Origin: a virus
Direction: 5' to 3' (one strand)
IMG/VR virus record: IMGVR_UViG_3300044641_003190
Location: 1-64,000 of that record
Length of the DNA stretch: 64,000 bases
Shown piece by piece: positions 12,581 through 21,014 of the stretch. Made by a program: the position numbers and the translations under genes. Below the pieces are notes generated by a model. It saw nothing but the letters and a program-made list of their open reading frames with translations, was not told the DNA's origin and ran no database searches. The stretch's first letter is position 1; the number at the start of each line of letters is the position of its first letter.

Positions 12581-13888
12581 GTGGCACGTAAATTTTTAAC
12601 GTCGATAGATATGACGGGTCTGGAAATCCAGAAACTCCGTATAGAGAACGCTACTTCAAATCCAACAGTACCTTCTGGATCAGAAACAGTATTCAAGGGT
12701 AGAGTCTACTTTGACTCAACAACAAACAAATTATTTTATTACAATGGAACAGCATGGGTTTCATCTGGACAAATGTCCATTACTCTTGGCGGAGACCTTT
12801 CTGGAACAGCAACAACAAATGCTGCTGGAGAGATTACGCTTAATGCCACAATCACAGCTAACTCCGTAGAACTTGGTACAGATACAACAGGAAATTATGT
12901 AGCAACACTAGCTTCTTCTGCTGGAACAATTACAATTACAGGTTCTGGTTCAGAAACTGCCGCAGTAAATATTGATCTTCCTACAACTGGTGTAACCGCT
13001 GGTTCATATGGATCAACAACAAAAATTCCTACATTCACAGTAGACTCAAGAGGTCGTTTGACCGCTGCTGGTGAAGTAGATGTAGCAACTAATCTTTCAA
13101 TAGCAGGAGATACTGGAACAGACACAGTAAATCTTCTTACAGATACACTAACAGTATCTGGTGGAGAAGGTATCGATGTAGCTGTAACAAATAATACAAT
13201 TACGGTATCTGCAGAAGATGCAACTACTACCAATAAGGGTGTAGCATCATTCGCAGACGCTGACTTTACAGTATCATCTGGTGCAGTATCAATAAAGAAC
13301 GTAAACCTTGGAACGCAGACAACAGGAAATTATGTTGCTGGAATTACTGGAACGGCAAACGAAGTTACAGTTACTGGTTCTGGATCAGAAAATGCAAGCG
13401 TAACAATTGGACTTCCAGATGACGTAACTATTACCAATAACCTTCTTGTTGGCGGTAACTTAAATGTAACTGGAACAATTAACTCTGTTAATACAACACA
13501 GGTAAACATTGTTGACAATAAGATTAACCTTAATACAGACTTTACTGGAACACCAACAGTAGATGCTGGAATTAGAGTAGAGCGTGGCTCAGAAGCAGAT
13601 GTTGAAATTCTATGGAATGAAACAGACAATGCATGGACACTTACAAATAATGGTACAAACTATAATGCTATAACTAGAAAATATTCTACAACTATAGGAG
13701 ACGGTACCGCAACATCATTTACAGTAACACACAACCTTGGAACGAGAGAAGCAACAGTCCAGATTTTTGATTCTTCTACATTTGAGTCAGTAGAGGCTGG
13801 TGTGGTTAGAACAAGCACATCTGCAGTCACAGTATCTTTTGCAGTAGCACCTGCGTCTGGAGCTTATAAGGTAATAGTAGTAGGGTAG
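12581..13888 (+). CDS. tail fibre protein, 435 aa
   Basis: Starts with GTG after AGGAG. The N-terminal module ETVFKGRVYFDSTTNKLFYY NGTAW recurs in other fibre genes here. The middle is Thr/Gly/Ser-rich beta-repeat sequence, with two copies of a LGTQTTGNYVA-type unit. The end (TSFTVTHNLGTREATVQIFD) resembles C-terminal fibre modules. Probably trimeric. Confidence 0.75.
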   Translation: MARKFLTSIDMTGLEIQKLRIENATSNPTVPSGSETVFKGRVYFDSTTNKLFYYNGTAWVSSGQMSITLGGDLSGTATTNAAGEITLNATITANSVELGTDTTGNYVATLASSAGTITITGSGSETAAVNIDLPTTGVTAGSYGSTTKIPTFTVDSRGRLTAAGEVDVATNLSIAGDTGTDTVNLLTDTLTVSGGEGIDVAVTNNTITVSAEDATTTNKGVASFADADFTVSSGAVSIKNVNLGTQTTGNYVAGITGTANEVTVTGSGSENASVTIGLPDDVTITNNLLVGGNLNVTGTINSVNTTQVNIVDNKINLNTDFTGTPTVDAGIRVERGSEADVEILWNETDNAWTLTNNGTNYNAITRKYSTTIGDGTATSFTVTHNLGTREATVQIFDSSTFESVEAGVVRTSTSAVTVSFAVAPASGAYKVIVVG

Positions 13889-13891
13889 TAA

Positions 13892-15589
13892 ATGTCTATT
13901 AAATTTAAGTTACCTGTAAATTTAGTAGCTTTAGCCCAAGACCCAGTGTCAGCTAACGCTGGGGATATATATTATAATACAGCATTAAATTCTTTTAAAT
14001 ACTATAATGGAACCGCATGGGGTCCAGTATCATCTTCATTAACTTCTGAAGAAATTCAAGATGCAACAGCAACACTATTAAGTCACTCTAATCATACAAA
14101 TATAACAGCAACATATGACGATGCAAACAACCGTGTTGTTTTAACTGCTGAAGATGCAGTAAAAGTTCAATTTACCCCACCAACAACAGCTTCAGTCGGA
14201 GATGTTTGGTTTGATAATCAAACTGGAGAGTTTTATGTATATGATGGATCGTTTTGGGTTCAAGTATCTGGAGTAACAGGACCTACAGGACCCACTGGAC
14301 CTGCAGGTGTAGCTGGCCCTACTGGCCCCGCAGGACCTACTGGAGCCACTGGTACAACTGGTTCACAAGGAATACAAGGTGTGCAGGGTGAGCAGGGAAT
14401 ACAAGGTGTTACTGGTGCCTCTGCTGGAGTAAAGTGGTCATTCATAACTGGAACTACAGATTCAGACCCATCTTCTGGTAATTTTAAATTCAATAGTGCA
14501 GTTCCACTAACCGTAACAAATATTTATGTAAGCAATACAGATAAAATATCTGTATCCCAGTTTGACTGGATAGGAAGTTGGGATGACTCAACATCTTCAA
14601 CAAGAGGACACATAGTAATATCTGGTGAATCGGAATCTAAAAATTATGTTTTTGCAATTAATGGATCAGTAACTTCCGCTTCTGGATATTATAAGGTTCC
14701 AGTAGCATATGTTTCTGGTTCTACATCTATTCCAACAAATAATAGCAATATGTTATTTGTTGTTACTAGAACTGGTAATCAAGGAGCTACTGGCCCTACT
14801 GGTGCACAAGGAGAAACTGGTCCACAAGGAATACAGGGAATACAAGGAGCAACAGGAGCAACTGGCGCTACAGGACCAACTGGACCACAAGGTCCGACGG
14901 GACCACAAGGACAGGCTGGAGCATCAGTCACATTAAAGGGTAGCGTTGCTGCAGTTATTAATTTACCTTCAAGCGGAAATACAATAGGAGATTCATGGAT
15001 TGTAGATGCAGACGGAAATCTTTATGTTTGGAATGGAACTAGTTGGACAGATGCTGGACAAATAGTTGGGCCAACTGGACCAACAGGAGCAACTGGCGCA
15101 ACTGGCGCTACAGGACCAGCTGGTCCACAAGGTGAACAAGGAATACAAGGAGTTCAAGGAGCTACAGGCTCTACAGGCGCCACAGGTGCTACAGGTGCCA
15201 CAGGTGCTACAGGACCAGGTGTTGCAGCGGGAGGATCTACAGGACAGTATCTTGTAAAATCAAGCAATACAGATTATGCAACAGAATGGTCTAGCATTGC
15301 AGGAGGCCTATCACCACAATCAGTATCTACAAACATAACACTATCGGCAAGCACAAGATATTTTGTAGATACCACAGGAGACAGAAGCCTTACTTTGCCA
15401 GCCACACCAGCACTAGGAGCTGAAATAGAAATTTTAGATGCATCTAACAATGCATCAGTTAACGATGTTATTATAAATAGAAACGGTGAAAAAATAAATG
15501 GTGTTGCTGACAATGCATCATTAGATATAAGTGGATTTTCAGTATCATTTATATATACTGGATCTACTTATGGATGGAAGATGAAATAA
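13892..15589 (+). CDS. collagen-like tail fibre, 565 aa
   Basis: Three Gly-X-Y runs (about residues 126-176, 295-346 and 393-446) made of GPT, GAT, GPA and GIQ triplets alternate with globular modules. Two N-terminal modules carry the GD-YY-N-YNGTAW and [17 protein letters not shown] pattern. Such runs form triple helices in phage fibres. The Thr-rich triplets resemble those that are O-glycosylated in spore collagen-like proteins. The end is a beta domain ([12 protein letters not shown]). Overlaps the next ATG (TAATG). Confidence 0.85.
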   Translation: MSIKFKLPVNLVALAQDPVSANAGDIYYNTALNSFKYYNGTAWGPVSSSLTSEEIQDATATLLSHSNHTNITATYDDANNRVVLTAEDAVKVQFTPPTTASVGDVWFDNQTGEFYVYDGSFWVQVSGVTGPTGPTGPAGVAGPTGPAGPTGATGTTGSQGIQGVQGEQGIQGVTGASAGVKWSFITGTTDSDPSSGNFKFNSAVPLTVTNIYVSNTDKISVSQFDWIGSWDDSTSSTRGHIVISGESESKNYVFAINGSVTSASGYYKVPVAYVSGSTSIPTNNSNMLFVVTRTGNQGATGPTGAQGETGPQGIQGIQGATGATGATGPTGPQGPTGPQGQAGASVTLKGSVAAVINLPSSGNTIGDSWIVDADGNLYVWNGTSWTDAGQIVGPTGPTGATGATGATGPAGPQGEQGIQGVQGATGSTGATGATGATGATGPGVAAGGSTGQYLVKSSNTDYATEWSSIAGGLSPQSVSTNITLSASTRYFVDTTGDRSLTLPATPALGAEIEILDASNNASVNDVIINRNGEKINGVADNASLDISGFSVSFIYTGSTYGWKMK

Positions 15590-17397
15590 TGGTAATAAAT
15601 CTATCTAATTCACAACCACAAGGTCCAAAATCTACAGAGACCTTTGAGAGTAAGACTATTATAGGATCACAAAATAAAATGGGATTAAAAAGTGGTAATA
15701 GTGCTAATAGAACACAGTCTCCAGTAGAGGGAGAAAACTATTTAAATACAGAAACAGGAAGCCTAGAAATATTTAAAAACTCTGCATGGACATCCCTAAT
15801 TTTACTACCAGATACTGTAACAAATTTAGTAGCAACAAATCAAGGTAGTAGTAGGCCTTACAATAATGGACAAGTATCATTGTCATTTGAACCAGGTGTA
15901 GTACTTGGAACTTCATATACTTCAACTTCTAATCCAGGGGCTATAACAACAACATCAAGCTCTACTCCTATAATAATAACTGGATTACAATCTAATACGG
16001 CATACACATTTTCAGTTGTTGCATCAAGTCCGCAAGGTGCATCCCAGCCAAGTTTGGCATCAAACTCTATTACAGTTACAACGGTTCCTCAATCTCCAAC
16101 AATTGGAACAGCAACGCCAGGAGATTTATCAGCTTCTGTTTCTTTTACTCCTGGTGCTACTGGAGGGTCAGCAATAACATCTCATACCATAACAGCAAAC
16201 CCTGGTAATATAACTGCCTCTGGTTCTTCATCTCCAATTACAATTTCTGGATTAACAAATGGAGTTACTTATACAATAACAGCTTCATCTACAAATGCTA
16301 ATGGTACATCCTTAAGTAGCGGTTCTACAACAGTTACTCCAATAGCGCCATTTTTAATAAATAAATCTGTTCCAGATTTATTTACCGCAGCAGAGTCGTT
16401 TTCTCATCCAGATCCAGTTGTTGGAATTCCAACTGCTGGAGGAACACTATCAGTAAATAGCGTTTCACTTGGATCTTATGATTATGTTAAAAGAAATGGA
16501 CCGCTCACAGTATTTAATTTTTCATCGGATGACTGGTTTACTGTTACAGAAGATAGCAGATCGGCCTTTGTCTACATTGAAGGAAATTTAACAATAAATA
16601 CTGGACAAATATTCAAGCCATCAAAAAGAAAATTATTTACATGTATTTACGTTAATGGAGACCTTACTCTTAATGGAGAAATTTCTATGACTGCTCGTGG
16701 TGCAAACCATTCTACAAGTGGGTCAAATATAAGCCCTGGAGAAATTTTAATTAAAACTGGTACATATAGTAGTGTTACAAACCCTAGAGTTCCCGCATCT
16801 GGTGGTTCAGGAGGAACTGGCGGAGTAGATCCAGATGGTGCATGGGGTAACAGTGGTGTAGGTACCAACGGCGCCGCAGGAACAGCTGGAGGAACTGGAG
16901 GAGGAGCTGGTGGATCACATTACACTCCAGTACAGCCAACAAATTTTTCACGAGGAGGAAACGGATCTGCTGGAACTTCATTTAGCGGTGGATCTGGTGG
17001 TGGAGATGTATTTTCTGGATACTTTAGTGGAATGAATCCAGATGCACAAACAAACGGTGGTTACGGAGGAGACTCACATAACTATTATTCAAGTTTTCCT
17101 GGGCAAAATGGTGGAGCTGGAAATCCAACTGGAAGATCTTATTACGGAACGGGCAACCCAGGTGCGCTGGGAACTTCTCCAGTAACTGGTACTGGCGGAG
17201 TTTTAATTATTTTTGTTAATGGTACACTTTCAACTGGTGGAACTGGAACTATAACTGCACAAGGTGCATCACATGGTCAAGCATCAGGTGGTGGATCAAT
17301 AACGGTTATGGTAAAAACAGATATGGGTCCAACACCAAATGCTTCTGCAATTAACAGCGGAGGCGCAGGAACAGCAAGGAAACTATTGTGGACATGA
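15589..17397 (+). CDS. fibre with Fn3-like repeats and glycine-rich domain, 602 aa
   Basis: After an N-terminal module (NRTQSPVEGENYLNTETGSL) come two Fn3-like repeats (about residues 75-165 and 165-250, each with the TGL-NTAYTFSV or SGLTNGVTYTITA turn). A beta region follows, then a glycine-rich domain (about 400-590) with GGTGGG and GGSGGG stretches like the polyglycine sandwich of T-even adhesins. The start at 15589 (TAATG overlap) is preferred over 15574. Confidence 0.8.
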   Translation: MVINLSNSQPQGPKSTETFESKTIIGSQNKMGLKSGNSANRTQSPVEGENYLNTETGSLEIFKNSAWTSLILLPDTVTNLVATNQGSSRPYNNGQVSLSFEPGVVLGTSYTSTSNPGAITTTSSSTPIIITGLQSNTAYTFSVVASSPQGASQPSLASNSITVTTVPQSPTIGTATPGDLSASVSFTPGATGGSAITSHTITANPGNITASGSSSPITISGLTNGVTYTITASSTNANGTSLSSGSTTVTPIAPFLINKSVPDLFTAAESFSHPDPVVGIPTAGGTLSVNSVSLGSYDYVKRNGPLTVFNFSSDDWFTVTEDSRSAFVYIEGNLTINTGQIFKPSKRKLFTCIYVNGDLTLNGEISMTARGANHSTSGSNISPGEILIKTGTYSSVTNPRVPASGGSGGTGGVDPDGAWGNSGVGTNGAAGTAGGTGGGAGGSHYTPVQPTNFSRGGNGSAGTSFSGGSGGGDVFSGYFSGMNPDAQTNGGYGGDSHNYYSSFPGQNGGAGNPTGRSYYGTGNPGALGTSPVTGTGGVLIIFVNGTLSTGGTGTITAQGASHGQASGGGSITVMVKTDMGPTPNASAINSGGAGTARKLLWT

Positions 17398-17771
17398 TAG
17401 ATAAAAACAAAATATATTTTTTTCATAATATATATGGAGATGAACAAGAACTTTTAAATACAATTCCAGAAAACGTTGTCGCCGTACCATTTGGCTGGTC
17501 AGAAGAAGCAGAGTCAAATAGAAATGCCATTATGAGAGAATTAAATGTTTCTGTTTCTAGTATACCTTGCGTAGTGGCATACATAGAGGAGCATTATGCA
17601 GATAGCTCATTTTTTCCAAATTTACAATTTTTACCAGAAAATGATCCACGAAGAGAAAAAGCAGAACATTTGGTATATGCAAAGTGGACATTTTTTGATA
17701 TACTAAATATGGAAAAGCCATGGAACTGGCAAGACATATTAAATAAAATTAATAACTATCATAAACTATAG
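17394..17771 (+). CDS. hypothetical protein, 125 aa
   Basis: ATG at 17394 overlaps the stop of the fibre gene (ATGA). Mixed alpha/beta with NVSVSSIPCVVAYIEEHY, a strand after an Ile-Pro turn that recalls the cis-Pro loop of thioredoxin-like folds, but there is no CxxC. Function unknown. It sits among fibre genes and may be an assembly helper. Confidence 0.7.
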   Translation: MIDKNKIYFFHNIYGDEQELLNTIPENVVAVPFGWSEEAESNRNAIMRELNVSVSSIPCVVAYIEEHYADSSFFPNLQFLPENDPRREKAEHLVYAKWTFFDILNMEKPWNWQDILNKINNYHKL

Positions 17772-17782
17772 AATAGGAAAAA

Positions 17783-18487
17783 ATGTTTAAAAAAATATTT
17801 TTTATACCAAAAAATAAAGAAGTTTCAAATTTATTAAAAACCCCCTATCCTGCAAAAAACATAATACCTGATTGGTATAAAGAATCAGAACTATTTATGG
17901 GTTCAGATCGTTTACAGGTAGATAGATATGCAACAAATGCTGGTTTAAAACATTGTATGTCATACCTAGATGCAATGGTACACGGATACATATACGAACT
18001 TTGGACAGACATACATGTGTCTAATGGAGAAAATGGAATACAAATTAGTTGGACAAACACTCCAGACCCTATAGTTAAAAGAACAAAAGACCTGGGAGCT
18101 AAAATACCAAGACCAACAGAAATGTATGAAGATATGTTTAATTGGGTTTTACAATGGGGTGCTAAAGCGCCCAAGGGGTATAGCCTATTAATGACTCATC
18201 CCCTTAATAGAACGGACCTGCCATTCTATACCCTGAGTGGAATAGTTGATTCTGATAACTATATGGGTGAAGGAAAGGTACCGTTTTTTATTAAAAAAGA
18301 CTTTACTGGAATTATTCCAGCTGGAACCCCAATTGTTCAAATTATTCCAATAAAGACTGATGAAGTCTGGAAATCGGAAAAAGCAGAGCATTTAATGCAG
18401 GAGCGAGATAAGCAGCAATGGCTATTAAGAACAAGCATTACTGGATACTATAAAAAAGTTTTTAGAAGGTCTAAAATATTCAAATGA
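17783..18487 (+). CDS. DUF6065-like protein, 234 aa
   Basis: Motifs PAKNIIPDWYKE, KHCMSYLDAM, then PKGYSLLMTHPLNRTDLPFY, SGIVDSDNYMG, VPFFIKKDFTGIIPAGTPIVQI match, from memory, the conserved blocks of a phage family of unknown function (DUF6065). The HPLNR and GTPIVQ blocks suggest a beta-barrel or cupin-like fold. Its place inside the fibre array suggests a role in fibre modification or assembly (inference). Confidence 0.65.
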   Translation: MFKKIFFIPKNKEVSNLLKTPYPAKNIIPDWYKESELFMGSDRLQVDRYATNAGLKHCMSYLDAMVHGYIYELWTDIHVSNGENGIQISWTNTPDPIVKRTKDLGAKIPRPTEMYEDMFNWVLQWGAKAPKGYSLLMTHPLNRTDLPFYTLSGIVDSDNYMGEGKVPFFIKKDFTGIIPAGTPIVQIIPIKTDEVWKSEKAEHLMQERDKQQWLLRTSITGYYKKVFRRSKIFK

Positions 18488-18489
18488 GG

Positions 18490-18495
18490 TATAAT
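18490..18495 (+). promoter_or_regulatory. leaderless -10 box for 18502
   Basis: TATAAT ends 6 bases before the ATG at 18502. No good -35 box is visible. Confidence 0.5.
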
Positions 18496-18501
18496 TAGAA
18501 T

Positions 18502-19392
18502 ATGGCCACAATTTTTCCTTCCAGCCCCACGCTAAACCAGGTATACCAAGGGTACATTTGGAACGGTGAAGCATGGAAAGTAATAGACAATAGCGTAGAA
18601 AAAGCACAAGATGACGTTGCCTCCTTATTTACACATAATCTACATACAAATGTAAGTGCTACCTACGATGACGCAAACAATAGAATTGTTTTATCAGCTG
18701 CATCAGCTACAGTTACAGCAGCATCTAAAATATCACAAGAGGTTATAAATAATACTGGGGCAACAATTAATAAAGGACAAGCGGTATATGCTTCTGGAGC
18801 AGTTGGAGCGTCTGGGAAAATAAGAGTTTCTCTTGCATCAAATTCAGGAGAAGCGACATCATCTAAAACATTTGGAATTTTAGAAAACACATTAACAAAT
18901 GGATCATCTGGAACGGTAGTTACAGAGGGATTGATAGAGGGCATTGATACATCAACAGCTCAAGAAGGAGATCCCGTATGGTTAGGCCCAACAGCAGGAT
19001 CATTAATATTTGGAACAGCAAATAAACCAGTATCCCCTGCTCACTTAGTATTTATTGGAATAGTTATAAGAGCACAACAAAATACTGGGTCTATATTTGT
19101 CAAAGTTCAAAACGGATTCGAGATAGGCGAACTTCATGATGTTGCTATTACTAGCCCAGTTAATGGAGCCGCAATATTATTTAATTCAACTACTGGACAA
19201 TGGGAAGATGTCGACATTTCAACAATTTATGCCCCAAAGAACAATCCAACATTTACTGGAACAGTGCAGGTAGGATCGGGCGGAATTAGGTTTGCCGATA
19301 ACAGCGTACAAACTAGCTCAGCCGATGTAAGTCAATTTGCCACAAAGGCAGAACTGGAGGATCTAGAAGCCCTAGTACTCGCTGGCTTATAA
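18502..19392 (+). CDS. tail fibre protein, 296 aa
   Basis: The N-terminal module (LNQVYQGYIWNGEAWKVID) and the [21 protein letters not shown] segment repeat those of the fibre at 13892. The middle (NNTGATINKGQAVYAS, GDPVWLGPTAGS) is a beta domain found in many fibres. The end contains TFTGTVQVGSGGIRFADNSV followed by a short helix. Leaderless start. Confidence 0.75.
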   Translation: MATIFPSSPTLNQVYQGYIWNGEAWKVIDNSVEKAQDDVASLFTHNLHTNVSATYDDANNRIVLSAASATVTAASKISQEVINNTGATINKGQAVYASGAVGASGKIRVSLASNSGEATSSKTFGILENTLTNGSSGTVVTEGLIEGIDTSTAQEGDPVWLGPTAGSLIFGTANKPVSPAHLVFIGIVIRAQQNTGSIFVKVQNGFEIGELHDVAITSPVNGAAILFNSTTGQWEDVDISTIYAPKNNPTFTGTVQVGSGGIRFADNSVQTSSADVSQFATKAELEDLEALVLAGL

Positions 19393-19425
19393 TACCAGTA
19401 ATGCTATACTTCTATAGAGGTAAAC

Positions 19426-20334
19426 ATGTCACTTAATTTCACAAATCTTGAAGCAACAATCAATGCTAAGCTCAATTCGCTTACTGCAACAGTAACCGCT
19501 GCATCAGCAGCAGGTGGCACAGTAACTTATACAGCAAACAACGCATTTGCAGTAGGACAAACAGTAACAATTACTGGATTGTCTACAGCAGCATTTAATC
19601 TACAAGGCGTTGCGGTAGCAACAAAATCTCCTACACAGTTTACAGTAACAAATGCAGCTACTGGAACAGCGGTAACAGGAGCATCAGGAGTAGCAACAAT
19701 CATTGTTGACTCAAAAGAACTTTTAATTCAAATGAAGGCCCTGGAAGCGGCCACACAAAATTTATCATTAGGAAAAGTAGTTGCTGAGGGTTTATACCAA
19801 CAGGGTCTCATTCAGACAACAGCCAACTCAGCTCTATCTACATATAATGCAACAACTGCAGCAGCAACAGTACAAATCAATGCATTGATCGCACAACTCG
19901 GAGGAGTTAATACTCAAGCTATCGTAGACCTTGTAACAGCAAAATTAGCAGAAATTAACTCTGCTACAACTACAGCAATTAATAATATTAGCTCGGCAGC
20001 ATCCGCTGCACAAACTACTGCCGTTAACGCAGTTTCAGCCCAACAGACAACATCTGTAAATGCTGTAACTTCAGCCCAAACAACAGCAACTACTGCCATT
20101 ACTTCAGCACAATCAACAGCTGTTTCTGCAGTTGGCACTGCTGGTACAAATGCGACTAATACTGCAACAGCAGCCATAACAACTGCAAAAAATGCAGCGA
20201 TAACAGAAATTAATACAGCTCTAACAGGAACGGGAGCAGCACAGATATCTGTATCTTTGAATGATCTAGATGGTCGATTAGACCTGCTAGAAGCAAACAG
20301 CCCACAGGCACTTATCTACGCCCTGACAGACTAG
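19426..20334 (+). CDS. fibre or stalk protein with Ala/Thr repeats, 302 aa
   Basis: A short beta domain (to about residue 95) leads to a helix-rich part. From about 165 there is a repeated Ala-Thr-Gln unit (SAQTTATTAITSAQSTAVSA) that would form a coiled-coil stalk, then DLDGRLDLLEANSPQALIYA. Start follows an AGAGG site. Confidence 0.7.
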   Translation: MSLNFTNLEATINAKLNSLTATVTAASAAGGTVTYTANNAFAVGQTVTITGLSTAAFNLQGVAVATKSPTQFTVTNAATGTAVTGASGVATIIVDSKELLIQMKALEAATQNLSLGKVVAEGLYQQGLIQTTANSALSTYNATTAAATVQINALIAQLGGVNTQAIVDLVTAKLAEINSATTTAINNISSAASAAQTTAVNAVSAQQTTSVNAVTSAQTTATTAITSAQSTAVSAVGTAGTNATNTATAAITTAKNAAITEINTALTGTGAAQISVSLNDLDGRLDLLEANSPQALIYALTD

Positions 20335-20389
20335 TATTATGAAGCAAAAAAATAAAAAAACAGTCTCAAAAAGCCTACAAATAAAGGGT

Positions 20390-20418
20390 TTGACAGAGCA
20401 GAAAAGGGATGGTAAAAT
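20390..20418 (+). promoter_or_regulatory. leaderless promoter for 20425
   Basis: TTGACA (20390-20395), 17 bases, TAAAAT (20413-20418), 6 bases, ATG at 20425. One of the best promoters in the window. Confidence 0.7.
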
Positions 20419-20424
20419 TTAAAC

Positions 20425-20979
20425 ATGACACTAAGCTTCACTAACTATAGCACAGTACTGCAAGCAAAATTAAACGCAGTAACTTCAAGCACAACTCCGC
20501 AGGACTTGTTGCTTATATCAAAGTCTGTACAAACTACCGTTGGAAACATTGTGGTAGCAGATATCCAGTCTACTGGAGCATCTCAGGTAGCGCTAGTTCA
20601 GTCAGCAGGTACATCACAAATTTCAGCTGTAAACTCAGCAGGTAGCACAAAATTAACAGAACTTCAGAATTACTACAACTCAGTAGTTTTGGGGGCTCCA
20701 GCCGCTCTAGATACTTTAGATGAATTGGCAGCAGCTCTCGGAGACGATGCAAATTTCGCCTCCACAGTAACAACCGCCTTAAATGGAAGGATCCAGAAAT
20801 CGACCCTTACAACGAAAGGTGATATAATTGTTGCAAGCGCTTCATCAACACCAGTTAGAGTTGGAGTAGGTCAGAACTCATATGTTTTGACTGCAGATTC
20901 TTCAACAGCAAGTGGAGTTACATGGACTCGTGTAGCAGATAGCTCGACAAAAATTTTAGCCCTAATGGGTGCATACTAA
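20425..20979 (+). CDS. tail fibre module protein, 184 aa
   Basis: Contains the common fibre motif LDTLDELAAALGDDANFAST and a GSTKLTELQNYYNSVVLG helix. The end (QKSTLTTKGDIIVASASSTP) is a short beta segment seen in fibre C-termini. The N-terminus is similar to the gene at 19426 (MTLSFTNYSTVLQAKLNAVT against MSLNFTNLEATINAKLNSLT), so the pair share a module. Confidence 0.7.
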   Translation: MTLSFTNYSTVLQAKLNAVTSSTTPQDLLLISKSVQTTVGNIVVADIQSTGASQVALVQSAGTSQISAVNSAGSTKLTELQNYYNSVVLGAPAALDTLDELAAALGDDANFASTVTTALNGRIQKSTLTTKGDIIVASASSTPVRVGVGQNSYVLTADSSTASGVTWTRVADSSTKILALMGAY

Positions 20980-21014
20980 GCAAAGTAGTATGAGAAAACA
21001 AGGAGAATAAATAA

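Noticed and set aside
14270-15230. Regular short repeats that could be taken for a CRISPR array
   Set aside because: They are 9-base multiples coding for Gly-X-Y triplets in one long open frame, with no unique spacers and no cas genes.
15574-15588. Upstream ATG of the Fn3/glycine-rich fibre
   Set aside because: The extension overlaps the end of the previous gene; the ATG at 15589 is coupled to its stop.
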